DNA from: Asparagopsis taxiformis
Lineage: Eukaryota; Rhodophyta; Florideophyceae; Bonnemaisoniales; Bonnemaisoniaceae
DNA length: 64,000 nucleotides
Direction of reading: 5' to 3'
Assembly (NCBI GenBank): GCA_030407315.1
Contig: JALQPE010002746.1
Location: 18,336 to 82,335 of the forward strand
The notes below the pieces were generated by a model. That model was given only the letters and a program-made list of their open reading frames with translations, was not told the DNA's origin and ran no database searches. The position numbers and the translations under genes are program-made. This document shows, in pieces, positions 21,060 through 31,819 of this stretch. Numbering within the stretch: position 1 is the first letter of the stretch; each line of letters begins with the position of its first letter.

Positions 21060-21850
21060 AAATGAGCGACTCACGAGAAATTTGTGCAGATGGATCATTA
21101 CTTCCTGACTACCTTTCTCTATAGTGGAAAATAATGATTTTATTGCTTTCACTTGGCAACTTGACAGTGCGTACGTCGTGCCTTCCCGAAGGAAGATCCA
21201 CCGAAGAATCTCCGACGAATTCAATGAGGGAAAGGTTATTTTGAAATCTTTGTTTCAAAAGGCACCTGGAACTGTCTCTTTGACTGCTGACTCATGGTAT
21301 TCCAGAGTATACAGAGGATATATCTGTATTACAGTGCTCTTTATCGATAGAAACTGGTAATTGCAGAGTTATGTGCTGGACTGTCGTAGATTCTACACAC
21401 CACCCAGTGGAGTAGCAGCCTCTGCTTTCTTTCTAGAAGTACTAGAAGACTTCAAGATATGTCAGAAGACGCGATCGCGTCTTCTGACATATCCGTTATC
21501 GGCCATAATTGCTCGAGCAATTATGGCCGATAACGGTTCAGATATAGTCTCTGGAGTTGCGAAACTGCAGGAAAACATTCGAAATAATTATCCTAGCCAC
21601 GATGCGAACAGAATTATGCATAGTCGATGTGTTACCCATATCAAGAACTTGGCAGAGAACCATTCCCTTTCTCTCATTCTTGACCCAGTTTCTTCAGTTC
21701 GTAATCCAGTTCTTTCAATGAGATCTTCAGTTAAGAGAAGGGATATATTTGAGAAAATGGCAAGCTAAATGAACCAGGACATGAAAGTGCCAAGCGTTGA
21801 CGTTGAAACTTGATGGTCATATACACTTGTGAATGCAAGGAAGCCTTCAA
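21060..21850 (+). pseudogene. hAT transposase relic, several in-frame stops
   Basis: A single phase reads RWIITS, a TGA, LPFSIVENNDFIAFTW, then VPSRRKIHRRI, GTVSLTADSWYSRVYRGYI, DCRRFYTP, IMADNGSDIVSGVAKL and HSRCVTHIKNLA. This is the order of the hAT family: PF..VE block, PSR block, SLT.D.W with the first catalytic aspartate, the DN pair with the second, and the RC.AH region. Stops are TGA near 21106, TAA at 21358, TAA at 21766 and TGA at 21811. The third catalytic region and the C-terminal dimerisation domain are missing; after about 21850 unrelated GC-rich sequence begins. A double palindrome (21456-21536) sits between the DCRRFY and ADNGSD blocks and keeps the frame open. Confidence 0.8.
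21456..21536. repeat. Two abutting perfect palindromes in the hAT coding relic
   Basis: 21456-21493 is a perfect 38-base palindrome (arms GATATGTCAGAAGACGCGA and inverse). 21493-21536 is a perfect 44-base palindrome centred on GCTCGAGC. They share one base and have no spacer, giving the order L, L-inverse, R-inverse, R across a conserved part of the transposase. Confidence 0.97.
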
Positions 21851-22750
21851 TGCTGTGGGACTTGTCCCGTGCTGCCTGGCGAAAGGGCGCTTGGAGAAGA
21901 GTCGCGTGGGAGTGACGCTCGCGAGCGTGAGTGGTGTTCGGCAAAGAATCAGACACGAAGAGTCGCCACGCTTGTCTGTTAGCAGCGGTGACGTGGCAGA
22001 GTAATTTTCGCCCAAGGGCGAATTGGCGCGTGCCGCCTTTCGTTGGCACGGGGCCAAATTGCCTGTGCTGGGCCCTTTCGCGGGAGTGTAACGTGTATTA
22101 GAGTAGCGGCGCCTAGTTGCACACGTGTGCGCGCGGGCTCGGCCCGCGCGTTACAGCTCTGCACGTGTACACTACCTCAGGCCATTTCCTATAGTATACA
22201 GGTAGCAACGCAGCAGTTAACTCTAACTACCCACGGGCTGCATAAAGACCCCACAAGGTCCGTCGACCGCCAGACCAGGACAATCGGTCCTGGACCGGTC
22301 CGGGCAGCCTCGTTGACTATTTAAGGTCACTTGGCTGGCCACTAGACTACAATAAAGTCAGATCGTTCCGGTTCAAAATCCTTCGACCGAGGTCATTTAC
22401 CTAACAACTAAGCGACGGCGGCAATTCATTCTCAGGATACCAACCGCTCCGTTTCGGTCTCCAATTAGGGATAGCTCGCAAATTCCCAATTGTCCGCCGC
22501 GAGACTCCTCCGGCGGGAGTGCATGTGGATTGCCCTAAGGCATTTCGTCTCCGCGGTAGTGGACCACCTTCCCGCTTCTTTTAACGCCAACAGGCGGCCG
22601 GGAGAGGCCTTCCACCCACTGGGACAAGGCTACCGGCTGGGAGCGCTGTCGGTTATGCACACCAACCGGTCAACCGATCCAACGCCCGTGGGCTTCGCGA
22701 TCGGTCTCTGCCGCAGCCGCCGGCGGTATCACAGTTGCGGAATCCGCTCC
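21851..22750. repeat. GC-rich LTR-like sequence, unclassified
   Basis: Abruptly more GC-rich than its surroundings. It contains a TATTTAAGG box near 22318, an AATAAAG signal near 22351 and a small GC hairpin (CGCGCGGGC-TCG-GCCCGCGCG near 22130). These are the elements of an LTR promoter and polyadenylation region, but no second copy is present in the window to fix the ends. Confidence 0.35.
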
Positions 22751-22754
22751 ACTG

Positions 22755-23400
22755 CTGCGTTGAAAAAGGGACCTAAGACAGTATGGTGAGACAGTAAAAT
22801 TTACTGTCTGAGGCAGTACTGGACGGTAGTGAGAAAGTAAAAATTAATGACACAGTTATAGGCAGTGTTTAGCACTGTCTGGCAGCCAGTACGAAACACT
22901 GTCTCAGACAGTAAAAAACACTGTCAGCAGACATTGTCTGAGGCAGTGGATGGAGACAGAAAAAAGTAATGAATAATTCAATAGTTGAATATGATGTAAT
23001 CTACTGTACTGTATAGTGTTGGCGGAGGCAACACGGCCGAATAGTGAAATACGTTGCCTGAGGCATCACATGGAACCAGCAAGCCGCTCTGTCCCAGATA
23101 GGATGATCAGACAGTGCGTGGCACTGCGGTAGACAGAAACTGGATACAGAACATCACACTGCATGCAGCAGTGATTTGTACTGTCTCACCGCAGCTCCGG
23201 GAACAGAAAATTGTATTGTTTTCTAGCATAGCTGAAGGCAGCACCTGGAGACAGTAATTTTCACTGTCCTGGGAAGCAACTGGAGACAGTAATTTCCGCT
23301 GTCCTGTGCAGCATTAGGAGATAGTAAAAGTAGTGTCCTGATATAGTAAAATTAAGCGTCTGGGAGTGGCGGATGAGATAGAGCGTCACGCTCTCGTGGG
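22755..23400 (+). repeat. ACTGT-rich dispersed repeat, copy 1
   Basis: Packed with ACAGT and ACTGT words, often as inverted pairs such as CACTGTCTCAGACAGT. Its first 270 bases match 26780-27030, and GAATAGTGAAATACGTTGCC (about 23038) matches 27374. No coding capacity. The density of short inverted sites looks like a transposase- or host-factor-binding end, as in some foldback elements. Confidence 0.7.
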
Positions 23401-23987
23401 CAGCTTTTTGGGGTAGAGGGAGGCAGTTCTGGTGTTGTGAGGATGGGGCATGGACGGTATTTACGTGGGAACGGACACAATAATAATGCTAGGAATTTTT
23501 ATTTCGTAGTGAATAATGAGCTAGCGAGAGGTACAAGCGGTAGGATAGGTAGCAATCTAGGAGGGTGCAATATGTGAAGCTCTACTCTGGATTTGTTTAT
23601 TTGCGCATGCTACATTGAGAGTAAACTATCCCTATTTTAAAACTGCTTGTACTATGGCTAACACTATTCTGACAAGTAAAACTAAAACTACTAGAAAAGT
23701 CTACAAATACATCAAATGATTGAGCTGCATGAATGAAATAGGAAAGAAAGAGAAGAAGAGAAAAATGATGTAGGGAAAGGAAAAAGTTAGTGACGTTGAA
23801 TTGGAGTGGGAAATTGATGGCCAGTAGGATATTAATGTTTATGAATATTAATTGATATTGGACAGCATTTTCATCGATAAAGGTTTCTTTACAACAGGAA
23901 CTATGATTAAAGTCTGCAAAATGGAAGATAACGAACAAGATGAGTTTTACTTCATCGATAGGTATCATCGCATAGCTGCTCTGCAAC
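23401..23987. other. No recognised gene
   Basis: AT-rich. A long minus-strand frame (23597-24280) is formed by the following LTR plus polypyrimidine sequence and is not considered a gene. Confidence 0.45.
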
Positions 23988-24675
23988 TGTGTGAAGCAGG
24001 TAGAAAATCCGCTGGTGCGGCAAAACCACCCGAAAGGTGTCCCGAGCCTCAGTAGAGGAAGTGGTAGAGCAGATGAAACTTTATCGTACCCAGCAGGTAG
24101 TCTCGTATGAGAGAAGGTATCGCTACCCGGAAGGGGTTTTGAGATTATAGTGCTCACGCGAGGTGCGTATGAATGGAGCGAGTGACGTAATTCGTCGAGC
24201 TGTTGGCTGACCCTAAGGTCGTCCCTGAGAGGGTTAAACGTTACGTATGCGAACACTGTTCCAATGGGTCGTGATTCCACTTGAGTTTACGTTTCTCTAG
24301 AAACCGAGCCTACTGTCTATTCCAGTGGCGTATTTATTCTAAGTCTTCTGTAAGCTAGAGTTAGTGGTTAGGAATAAATATCCAGTTAGTTGACCAACCA
24401 GAGCCCAATTAACGGTACTCGCCTAACCGCGAGGTCATTGCCAGTTAGGCTTACTTTGTAATGTACAGCTGATCAGCTTAAGTTAAACTTTGCCCCTTGT
24501 GGGGTCTTGGCCGGGGCCGATGGGCCCGAGTGGGGTATTTACCGCCTTGCGCTTGTCCCAATTACAGGAAACATGCCCAGTTGGCCGGTGCCTCGTGACT
24601 GACACATCCCGTAAGTGGGTACCCAATAGGGAGGCGACACGGCTCAGTCTGGGAGGACCGCCAGGCGGTAAGACA
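23988..24675 (+). repeat. LTR family A, apparently solo copy
   Basis: Matches the LTR at 60836-61520 and the inverse of 33168-33852: GCAGGTAGAAAATCCGC, GTGTCCCGAGCCTC, AGGAATAAATATCCAGTTA, GGGTCTTGGCCGGG and CCGCCAGGCGGTA are shared. It ends ...AAGACA at 24675. The left end is uncertain because TGTGAAGCAGG replaces TGTAGCAGG. No retrotransposon coding sequence adjoins it and no clean target duplication is visible. Confidence 0.75.
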
Positions 24676-25785
24676 ATATTCCTGGAGACATACTCAGGAA
24701 GGAATAGGGACTCCCTGGAATAAGTTTGGGTACAACAGCTGATTGTGCAGAACAGGCGTCTAATTTTTGATGTGCAGGAGGTTCTGAAGCTGTCTCTCTG
24801 AGCAAATATACAAACTCATGATGTCGCTTCTGTGAGCATTGCCGACAATGTCTGTGAGGTCATAGAGTTTCTCAGGTTTTCCAGCCAGATGGATCTTCCT
24901 GTTGGCTGGCTTATTCCTATACTGAAAGAAGTGAGCTATTTTCTGCCGTCGGACAGAAACAGTTCGGAAAACTCGTATAGGCAGTACATCAACATCGAAG
25001 AGACCAAGTAGTGGCTGGTGAACCTGACCACTCTCTATTCATCCAGAAACAAGAGTACAATGATAAGCACAGAGGTGCGTTATAATTACAAATTAGAGAT
25101 GGCATCATGTTACAGATATCGGTTCTTCTTGTTGAAAACAAATTTTATCCGTTCGATCATATTTCTTATATTGAAACATGTCACCCGACGATTCCACCAG
25201 TCTAGATCGGCCCCATTGAGTTCCATTGACAAGAGACCTGGTCTGTACTAAGCATCCGCGGGTAAACTGAAGGGCCATGCAAGTATCTGGGGACAATGGA
25301 TTCGGACCATTGGTGGTCCTGGTCCAAGTTGAAAGTCCAACGCCCTTTTCCTGGACCGAGATCAATCATTTACACTATTTGAAGGGCTGCCATGTTTGGT
25401 ATCAGTGGAACAGAATAGCACATAAAGGAAGTAAAATGGTGGTGTTGATAAAATATCGCTGTTTCAAATTCATATAATGCAAAAGCATGCGCATATCTAG
25501 GTTCATTCAGTGCTCAAGCGATAGTAAATATGCTAGGAGAGAACACTAACATATTACAAATTTCGTGGTAACGCTTCCAGCCATTGCAAATTATGTTCTC
25601 CTCATAGTATAGATTCGCCAGAACTACTCTTAAATTTATTCTGTATTGGATGGTCTCTGAAAGTCATTCCCAGTCAATCTATCCTTTTTTCTTCACAATT
25701 ACATGCAAAATTATGCTTCAATTTGTGGATTCAATGGATCGGAAATGGCTAAAAACGGCAATACAAAATACAGTGCCGATAACTC
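24676..25785. other. No recognised gene
   Basis: Mostly AT-rich. Short frames (25018-25251, 25277-25477) lack motifs. Confidence 0.4.
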
Positions 25786-26225
25786 CGTTTGTCGCAAAAT
25801 GGCTTTCTGCCGATCGATATGCTGAAATAGACTGGAATGGACAAAACATTTCCAAATTCAAGACTTTACTGGCTGGTAGAAAATGGCTAGAATGTATTTA
25901 AGCATAGTATCACGTCTTGACTGCAGAAGGAGGTCGAACAACGAACAGAACTACTAGCACAACCAACTAAACATAGCAATTCTGCTAACAATCTGGAGAC
26001 AGAGCGGACAAGGCTGCAACCCGAAGACTACCAATCTGTAGATCCCGGAAGCGCGTCGCGCAAGCCGATGCATCACAGTGGATAACAATACGGGAATCAG
26101 TAACCCCATTGAACAGCCAGCCGGACCTCGGAACGCTTGTCAAATTGCGGCTACTGCGCATCTCGAGACGACCACTCCTCGCCTGACCTTGGCGTGACTG
26201 TAACGGAGAGAGATACACTATCAAT
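25786..26225 (+). repeat. Dispersed repeat D, copy 2 (unscarred)
   Basis: Second copy of 19110-19598. It has a TATTTAAG box near 25898 and ends GAGAGATACACTATCA, so a solo LTR origin is possible. Lacks the palindromic insertion of copy 1. Confidence 0.75.
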
Positions 26226-26559
26226 CACTAATGACAAATTACACAATAAGAAAATTCTGAAGAGCAAATCTCATAATCTACTCTCCCACTAGGCAAATTA
26301 CAAAGTGCTACTTTGTGCAATACAAATTCTACTGTCTTGTCATTCTATACGTTCCATGTACGGCACGCTAGGTTCTATATTTCCTTGAGCAGTGCAACTC
26401 GACTGGCAACCAGTGCACATTGCGGGTTTAGTAGCGAATGTAGGACCATCTCGGTTTGCGGTCGCAAAGAGTTCTTGAGTCCGCTGCCTGGTTACGGCGT
26501 GTCTAGAAGGCTCGCGTAATCGAATCTACGACTCGCAATTCGCTCGATCACGGTAGCGG

Positions 26560-26770
26560 TCATGCGTCCCGAAGGCCGAAGCGCACAGGGGACAGTTGAA
26601 ACAAGGGATTCGCAGGGCCTGTCGGGACCCGTAACATCAAGGTGAAGTCACCGAGTACACTGGATCACAACGCGATTCACTCAAAGTTATAAAATCCCTG
26701 ACCTATTAGAGCTCCACGTAACGCACAGTATCGCGACACGACGCAATACGACGTTCGGTATGCGAAACGT
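26560..26770 (+). repeat. Fragment of repeat C
   Basis: Diverged match to the first part of repeats C at 15666 and 31820: GGGATTCGCAGG, AAGGTGAAGTCACCGAGTA, AAAATCCCTGACCTA and ACGCACAGTATCGCG. Truncated at both ends; the ACTGT-rich repeat follows directly. Confidence 0.6.
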
Positions 26771-26779
26771 CACTACTGA

Positions 26780-27400
26780 ATTGAAAAAGGTGCCTCAGAC
26801 AGTACGGTAAGACAGTACAATTTACTGTCTGAGACAGTAATGGACTGTAGTGGGAAAGTAAAAATTGATGACACAGTTGGAGACAGTATTTTGCACTGTC
26901 TGGCAGATAGTACGGAATTCTGGATCAGACAGTAAAACCACTGTCTGCAGACATTGTCTGTGTCAGTGGATGTAGACAGTGAAAAGTAATGAATTATTCA
27001 ACAGTGGAATATGATGTAATCTACTGTATTGTTGTCATATGTTCCATTACGAACCTTTCGAGAAGCTCAGGGACAGGCAATCAACAAGGCGAGTGTAGCC
27101 GGAACGTCAAGTCCGATTGTTGTTCCCTTATTCTTTATTCTCCGCTTGTGTATAGGGTGAAGTCGATATTTACAATGTATTGGGAAGCCAGTATTGCATT
27201 CTGTCAATAAGTGCAATTCACATATAGAGTATATGATGTAAATTGTCTAGTGGTCGATTAGAAATTAGATACGTGCCATAAATGTATGCCGTTATTGCAA
27301 AATGGGCGGTCTACCACAACTTTACAGTGTTGGCAGACAGCCTTTTGCATTGGTGGAGGCAGCACAGCCGGATAGTGAAATACGTTGCCGGAGACATCAT
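26780..27400 (+). repeat. ACTGT-rich dispersed repeat, copy 2, with an insertion
   Basis: 26780-27030 aligns with copy 1. The alignment then breaks, and the next matching block (GGATAGTGAAATACGTTGCC) appears only at 27372, so about 300 bases were inserted in this copy or lost from the other. Confidence 0.65.
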
Positions 27401-27918
27401 ATTAACATTCCAAAGAGATCTCAAAAGAATATTGAAGTATATAAGCTTCAAAAAGATAGTTTTTCGAGGTAGGAGAACAGAATTGTTCCAGAATATTGAA
27501 AATTATCTCTTTTCCCACTACTTTCGCTTGGCCTTCAGTTCTAGACTATTTTCTGTTTAGAAGAAGCCATGGAATATTATCATTATTCAGCAAGAGTTCG
27601 AATGGTTTCATAGTTTCAAATAAAATATTTTCCTCCCGTTTTCATTGCCAGGCTAATTTTTTATTGCTCCAATCTTCAGAACAATCTTAAAGAACCATTG
27701 AACCATATCGTACACTTTCTGAATCCCAAACAGTTCTCCTCTGAAATGCACTTCTGTCTGTGTCATCTATAGATGTGTAGCAAAATTGGGTATTATTGAC
27801 AATGATTGACTCAAGTAGTAAACAGACTTAAAATTCAACTGTGTTCAGTATTCCAGCTTTGAGGGATAGGTAGCAATATGGAGTAAGCAAAATAAAAAAT
27901 TATGACTGTTTCATTAGG

Positions 27919-27927
27919 TATATATAG
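27919..27927 (+). promoter_or_regulatory. TATA-like box of the left cyclin gene
   Basis: TATATATAG, 145 bp upstream of the ATG at 28072. The mirror copy lies at 30631-30639 on the minus strand for the second gene. Confidence 0.4.
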
Positions 27928-28071
27928 CTTTCCCTTTACTCAAATCTGCCGATTGCTCTATGCAAGGACTCCAAAAAACACAACCAACTTCTAGTTTCTC
28001 TATTCTGAACTTCAGATAGCGAAACTATCACTCAGAGAAGCTTCCAGCGCTCACTTCAAAATTTCAAAAAG

Positions 28072-28878
28072 ATGGTACCGCTTTCAAACTGCCTCGAAGC
28101 ACTGAAAATTATTTCTACTGCTGTTCTCAAAGCAAGAATGATTGCAGGTACGAATGCTTATATGGCTCGCACGCTTCCCCCTGATAAGAGTCTACATTTC
28201 TTCAAGAAAAGTGTGGAGAAGTATAAGTTCTGGGATGTTGAACTGTCAGATAATGACATTACGACTATGTACACTTCATTGTCCAGTTTTAACGTATCGC
28301 TCGACATTCCTGATCCAAATGAAGCTCTGAATAGGGTTTCTGTTCACCGTCTCGTCGAGAGACTCACATGCATCCCATCCATCTCTCCAAGCCTATTCAT
28401 ATTTGTCTTCATATACATGGATCGCATTCTGCAAAGGCACCCCGGAATATTCTTAAACAAATGGAATTTTCATAATTTGACATTTGGTTGCTTCTGTATT
28501 GCTATAAAATACCACGAAGAAAGGGAATATTCTTTTCCATTCGTTTGCAATCTGGTAGAAATGAACCAAGCAGATGCCTTGGAGACAGAGCGCAGGGTTT
28601 TTATATTGCTGAATTATGAATTTAAGGTAACTGAGCGGGAGGTGAAAGATGCAGAAATACTCCTCGCAGTGGAAGCATTGAATTCCTCGGAGAATGCTTC
28701 CTGCTACCTTACACTCCTGGAAAGCGATGTCGACAACGTTGTAACAGCCATCGACCTGTGTTCATCGACTGATTTTACACCAGATATGAAACCAATCGGT
28801 ACTAATTCAATTACCACGGAGGCAGAAGTCAATAGTGAAGAGGAAAGTGACAGTACTGGAGAAAATATGGAAACATAG
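28072..28878 (+). CDS. PHO80/cyclin-P type cyclin, left palindrome copy (268 aa)
   Basis: Intronless frame of 268 codons. Residues about 88-190 read as the cyclin box of the PHO80-like (Pcl, cyclin P/U) family: VSVHRLVERLTC, then FVFIYMDRILQRHP (residues 111-124), NFHNLTFGCFCIAIKYHEE, and ETERRVFILLNYEFKVT (171-187). These match the family's YIDR, LN.HRL..T...AAK..DD and E..FL..L.F.L.V blocks. Such cyclins activate a Pho85-type kinase controlling phosphate response, polarity or cell cycle; which applies here cannot be told. The N-terminal 80 residues are not recognised, and the last 30 are acidic and Ser/Glu-rich. The ATG (AAAAAGATGG context) is the first in frame and gives the full product. 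Sequence and 5' flank are identical to the mirror copy, so both could be expressed. Confidence 0.85.
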   Translation: MVPLSNCLEALKIISTAVLKARMIAGTNAYMARTLPPDKSLHFFKKSVEKYKFWDVELSDNDITTMYTSLSSFNVSLDIPDPNEALNRVSVHRLVERLTCIPSISPSLFIFVFIYMDRILQRHPGIFLNKWNFHNLTFGCFCIAIKYHEEREYSFPFVCNLVEMNQADALETERRVFILLNYEFKVTEREVKDAEILLAVEALNSSENASCYLTLLESDVDNVVTAIDLCSSTDFTPDMKPIGTNSITTEAEVNSEEESDSTGENMET

Positions 28879-29679
28879 AACTCAGAGTGATTAAATTTAT
28901 TTTATTACTACCTTTGACGTAATATAGCCTATTGATTCTTACAAAATCAACAAATTATATCTAGAAGTAGTCCTGAAAATTAACATTGCAGTTATACCGT
29001 GAATTTCCTTCCTTATGGAGAGATTTATTTAAGTTATTGGTATGGCCTAGCTCTTTCTGGGAACACCTCAAATGAGTATCATTGGAAGAAAACTATCGAT
29101 GACGTGAAAAGTTTGGATATTATTATTCTCATATATATATTTATATATGTGGATTTTTCTAAACCTATATATATGTTATTCTCATGCATACATTTGATGA
29201 GTATCATTGGAAGACACATATCCATGTAAAGTGTGTGCATCAGAATAACATACATATAGTCTAGGATAACCTATGCATATATAAATATATATATATATAT
29301 TTGAGGGTAACAATATCCAAACTCTTCATATCATCCATACGTATCTTGCAATGATACTCATCAAATGTATGCATGAGAATAACATATATATAGGTTTAGA
29401 AAAATCCACATATATAAATATATATATGAGAATAATAATATCCAAACTTTTCACGTCATCGATAGTTTTCTTCCAATGATACTCATTTGAGGTGTTCCCA
29501 GAAAGAGCTAGGCCATACCAATAACTTAAATAAATCTCTCCATAAGGAAGGAAATTCACGGTATAACTGCAATGTTAATTTTCAGGACTACTTCTAGATA
29601 TAATTTGTTGATTTTGTAAGAATCAATAGGCTATATTACGTCAAAGGTAGTAATAAAATAAATTTAATCACTCTGAGTT

Positions 29680-30486
29680 CTATGTTTCCATATTTTCTCC
29701 AGTACTGTCACTTTCCTCTTCACTATTGACTTCTGCCTCCGTGGTAATTGAATTAGTACCGATTGGTTTCATATCTGGTGTAAAATCAGTCGATGAACAC
29801 AGGTCGATGGCTGTTACAACGTTGTCGACATCGCTTTCCAGGAGTGTAAGGTAGCAGGAAGCATTCTCCGAGGAATTCAATGCTTCCACTGCGAGGAGTA
29901 TTTCTGCATCTTTCACCTCCCGCTCAGTTACCTTAAATTCATAATTCAGCAATATAAAAACCCTGCGCTCTGTCTCCAAGGCATCTGCTTGGTTCATTTC
30001 TACCAGATTGCAAACGAATGGAAAAGAATATTCCCTTTCTTCGTGGTATTTTATAGCAATACAGAAGCAACCAAATGTCAAATTATGAAAATTCCATTTG
30101 TTTAAGAATATTCCGGGGTGCCTTTGCAGAATGCGATCCATGTATATGAAGACAAATATGAATAGGCTTGGAGAGATGGATGGGATGCATGTGAGTCTCT
30201 CGACGAGACGGTGAACAGAAACCCTATTCAGAGCTTCATTTGGATCAGGAATGTCGAGCGATACGTTAAAACTGGACAATGAAGTGTACATAGTCGTAAT
30301 GTCATTATCTGACAGTTCAACATCCCAGAACTTATACTTCTCCACACTTTTCTTGAAGAAATGTAGACTCTTATCAGGGGGAAGCGTGCGAGCCATATAA
30401 GCATTCGTACCTGCAATCATTCTTGCTTTGAGAACAGCAGTAGAAATAATTTTCAGTGCTTCGAGGCAGTTTGAAAGCGGTACCAT
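29680..30486 (-). CDS. PHO80/cyclin-P type cyclin, right palindrome copy (268 aa)
   Basis: Mirror image of the gene at 28072-28878, predicting exactly the same 268-residue protein. Its upstream region up to about 500 bp (including the TATA-like box at 30631-30639) is also duplicated, so nothing in the sequence marks one copy as the pseudogene. Transcription from the two copies would converge on the AT-rich centre. Absolute identity over coding and non-coding positions implies a very recent event, ongoing gene conversion between arms, or an assembly artefact in which one locus was represented twice. Confidence 0.8.
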   Translation of the reverse strand: MVPLSNCLEALKIISTAVLKARMIAGTNAYMARTLPPDKSLHFFKKSVEKYKFWDVELSDNDITTMYTSLSSFNVSLDIPDPNEALNRVSVHRLVERLTCIPSISPSLFIFVFIYMDRILQRHPGIFLNKWNFHNLTFGCFCIAIKYHEEREYSFPFVCNLVEMNQADALETERRVFILLNYEFKVTEREVKDAEILLAVEALNSSENASCYLTLLESDVDNVVTAIDLCSSTDFTPDMKPIGTNSITTEAEVNSEEESDSTGENMET

Positions 30487-30982
30487 CTTTTTGAAATTTT
30501 GAAGTGAGCGCTGGAAGCTTCTCTGAGTGATAGTTTCGCTATCTGAAGTTCAGAATAGAGAAACTAGAAGTTGGTTGTGTTTTTTGGAGTCCTTGCATAG
30601 AGCAATCGGCAGATTTGAGTAAAGGGAAAGCTATATATACCTAATGAAACAGTCATAATTTTTTATTTTGCTTACTCCATATTGCTACCTATCCCTCAAA
30701 GCTGGAATACTGAACACAGTTGAATTTTAAGTCTGTTTACTACTTGAGTCAATCATTGTCAATAATACCCAATTTTGCTACACATCTATAGATGACACAG
30801 ACAGAAGTGCATTTCAGAGGAGAACTGTTTGGGATTCAGAAAGTGTACGATATGGTTCAATGGTTCTTTAAGATTGTTCTGAAGATTGGAGCAATAAAAA
30901 ATTAGCCTGGCAATGAAAACGGGAGGAAAATATTTTATTTGAAACTATGAAACCATTCGAACGCTTGCTGAATAATCATGGC

Positions 30983-31819
30983 ATCCGATTGCGTCTATTA
31001 GGCCAAATTTGTAGGTCAATTCAGAGTCCCCGAAGACCAAAAATATTCATTGACTCGTTTTCGAATCAATTTCACTCATTGGAAACTCCTCTCCTACTTG
31101 TGTATCCTTGAAAACTAAATTGAATAATATGACCTTTCCTTTGCTCACAGGATTTCCTAGTATATTCTCATGTCTCATAGTAGAATCTAAACCTTTCAGC
31201 CCCCTTGTGTGAAGGCTGAGGGGAGTATTCTCTCATCTTCATCCCTCAGCATTGATGAACTGGAAATGAATAGAATTTATATTTTTCCACTTTCTGTTTT
31301 GGAAAGGAAATCAAAAATATTTTTTCTAGCTTGAAAGTTTCATAGTGAACAGTACTATAGGCAGTCTATGAAGAATGAAAGTAAATAATGGGTTCCCAAA
31401 CAGCTATTCTCTACCTCCTCATCCATCAACGGTACTATCAGCAACGATCTTTAATCTCAAGTGCATCTATGGAGCATTCCTTTGTCTGCATCTCTGTCTG
31501 CATCTCTGTTGGGTTACAGGATGGACACTACATACATTGGCACAATTTTCATGGGTCAATTTTACAAACGAGCTGCAAGAGTCAAATTGAACCAAATTGT
31601 TGGACACTGCAACAGCGAAAGTCATTTATTTGGGGCCCCATATCTTTATTTATTTATTACATATGGATGGGGCACATCAGATAGTATAGAAATAGATATT
31701 CATTTCAATGACGGTTCAAAACTTGTAATTCTCGCTGAAATAACGATTTAGTCTGTTTCCACTCCAGTTTTAATCGCAATTTTACAGAATACACTAAAAC
31801 TGGGAACTATGTACAATTC
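30983..31819. other. No recognised gene
   Basis: AT-rich, with short overlapping plus-strand frames at 31375-31751. None carries motifs; the CATCTCTGT direct repeat near 31490 explains some of the open stretch. Confidence 0.45.

Larger units (their letters stand above)
27566..30982. repeat. Giant palindrome with 1.6-kb arms, each holding a cyclin gene
   Basis: 27566-29209 is the inverse of 29349-30982. Mirror positions are exact throughout (the sum of paired coordinates is 58558, for example 28072 with 30486), apart from one 10-base indel at the outermost end (GAATATTATC after GCCATG). I saw only an isolated mismatch or two near the outer boundary. The 139-bp centre (29210-29348) is not unique: it is another diverged copy of an approximately 140-bp unit already present at the inner end of each arm (GAGTATCATTG...GTTTGGATATT...TATATATTTATATATG). 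The palindrome thus carries a complete gene with its 5' flank twice, convergently oriented towards the centre. Confidence 0.95.

Noticed and set aside
23597..24280. 227-codon minus-strand frame
   Set aside because: Its first half is the inverse of LTR family A and the second is translated AT-rich polypyrimidine sequence. No motif.
27566..30982. The palindrome as terminal inverted repeats of a DNA transposon
   Set aside because: The arms contain a complete host-type cyclin gene and the centre has no transposase. The outer ends show no duplication or canonical terminus.
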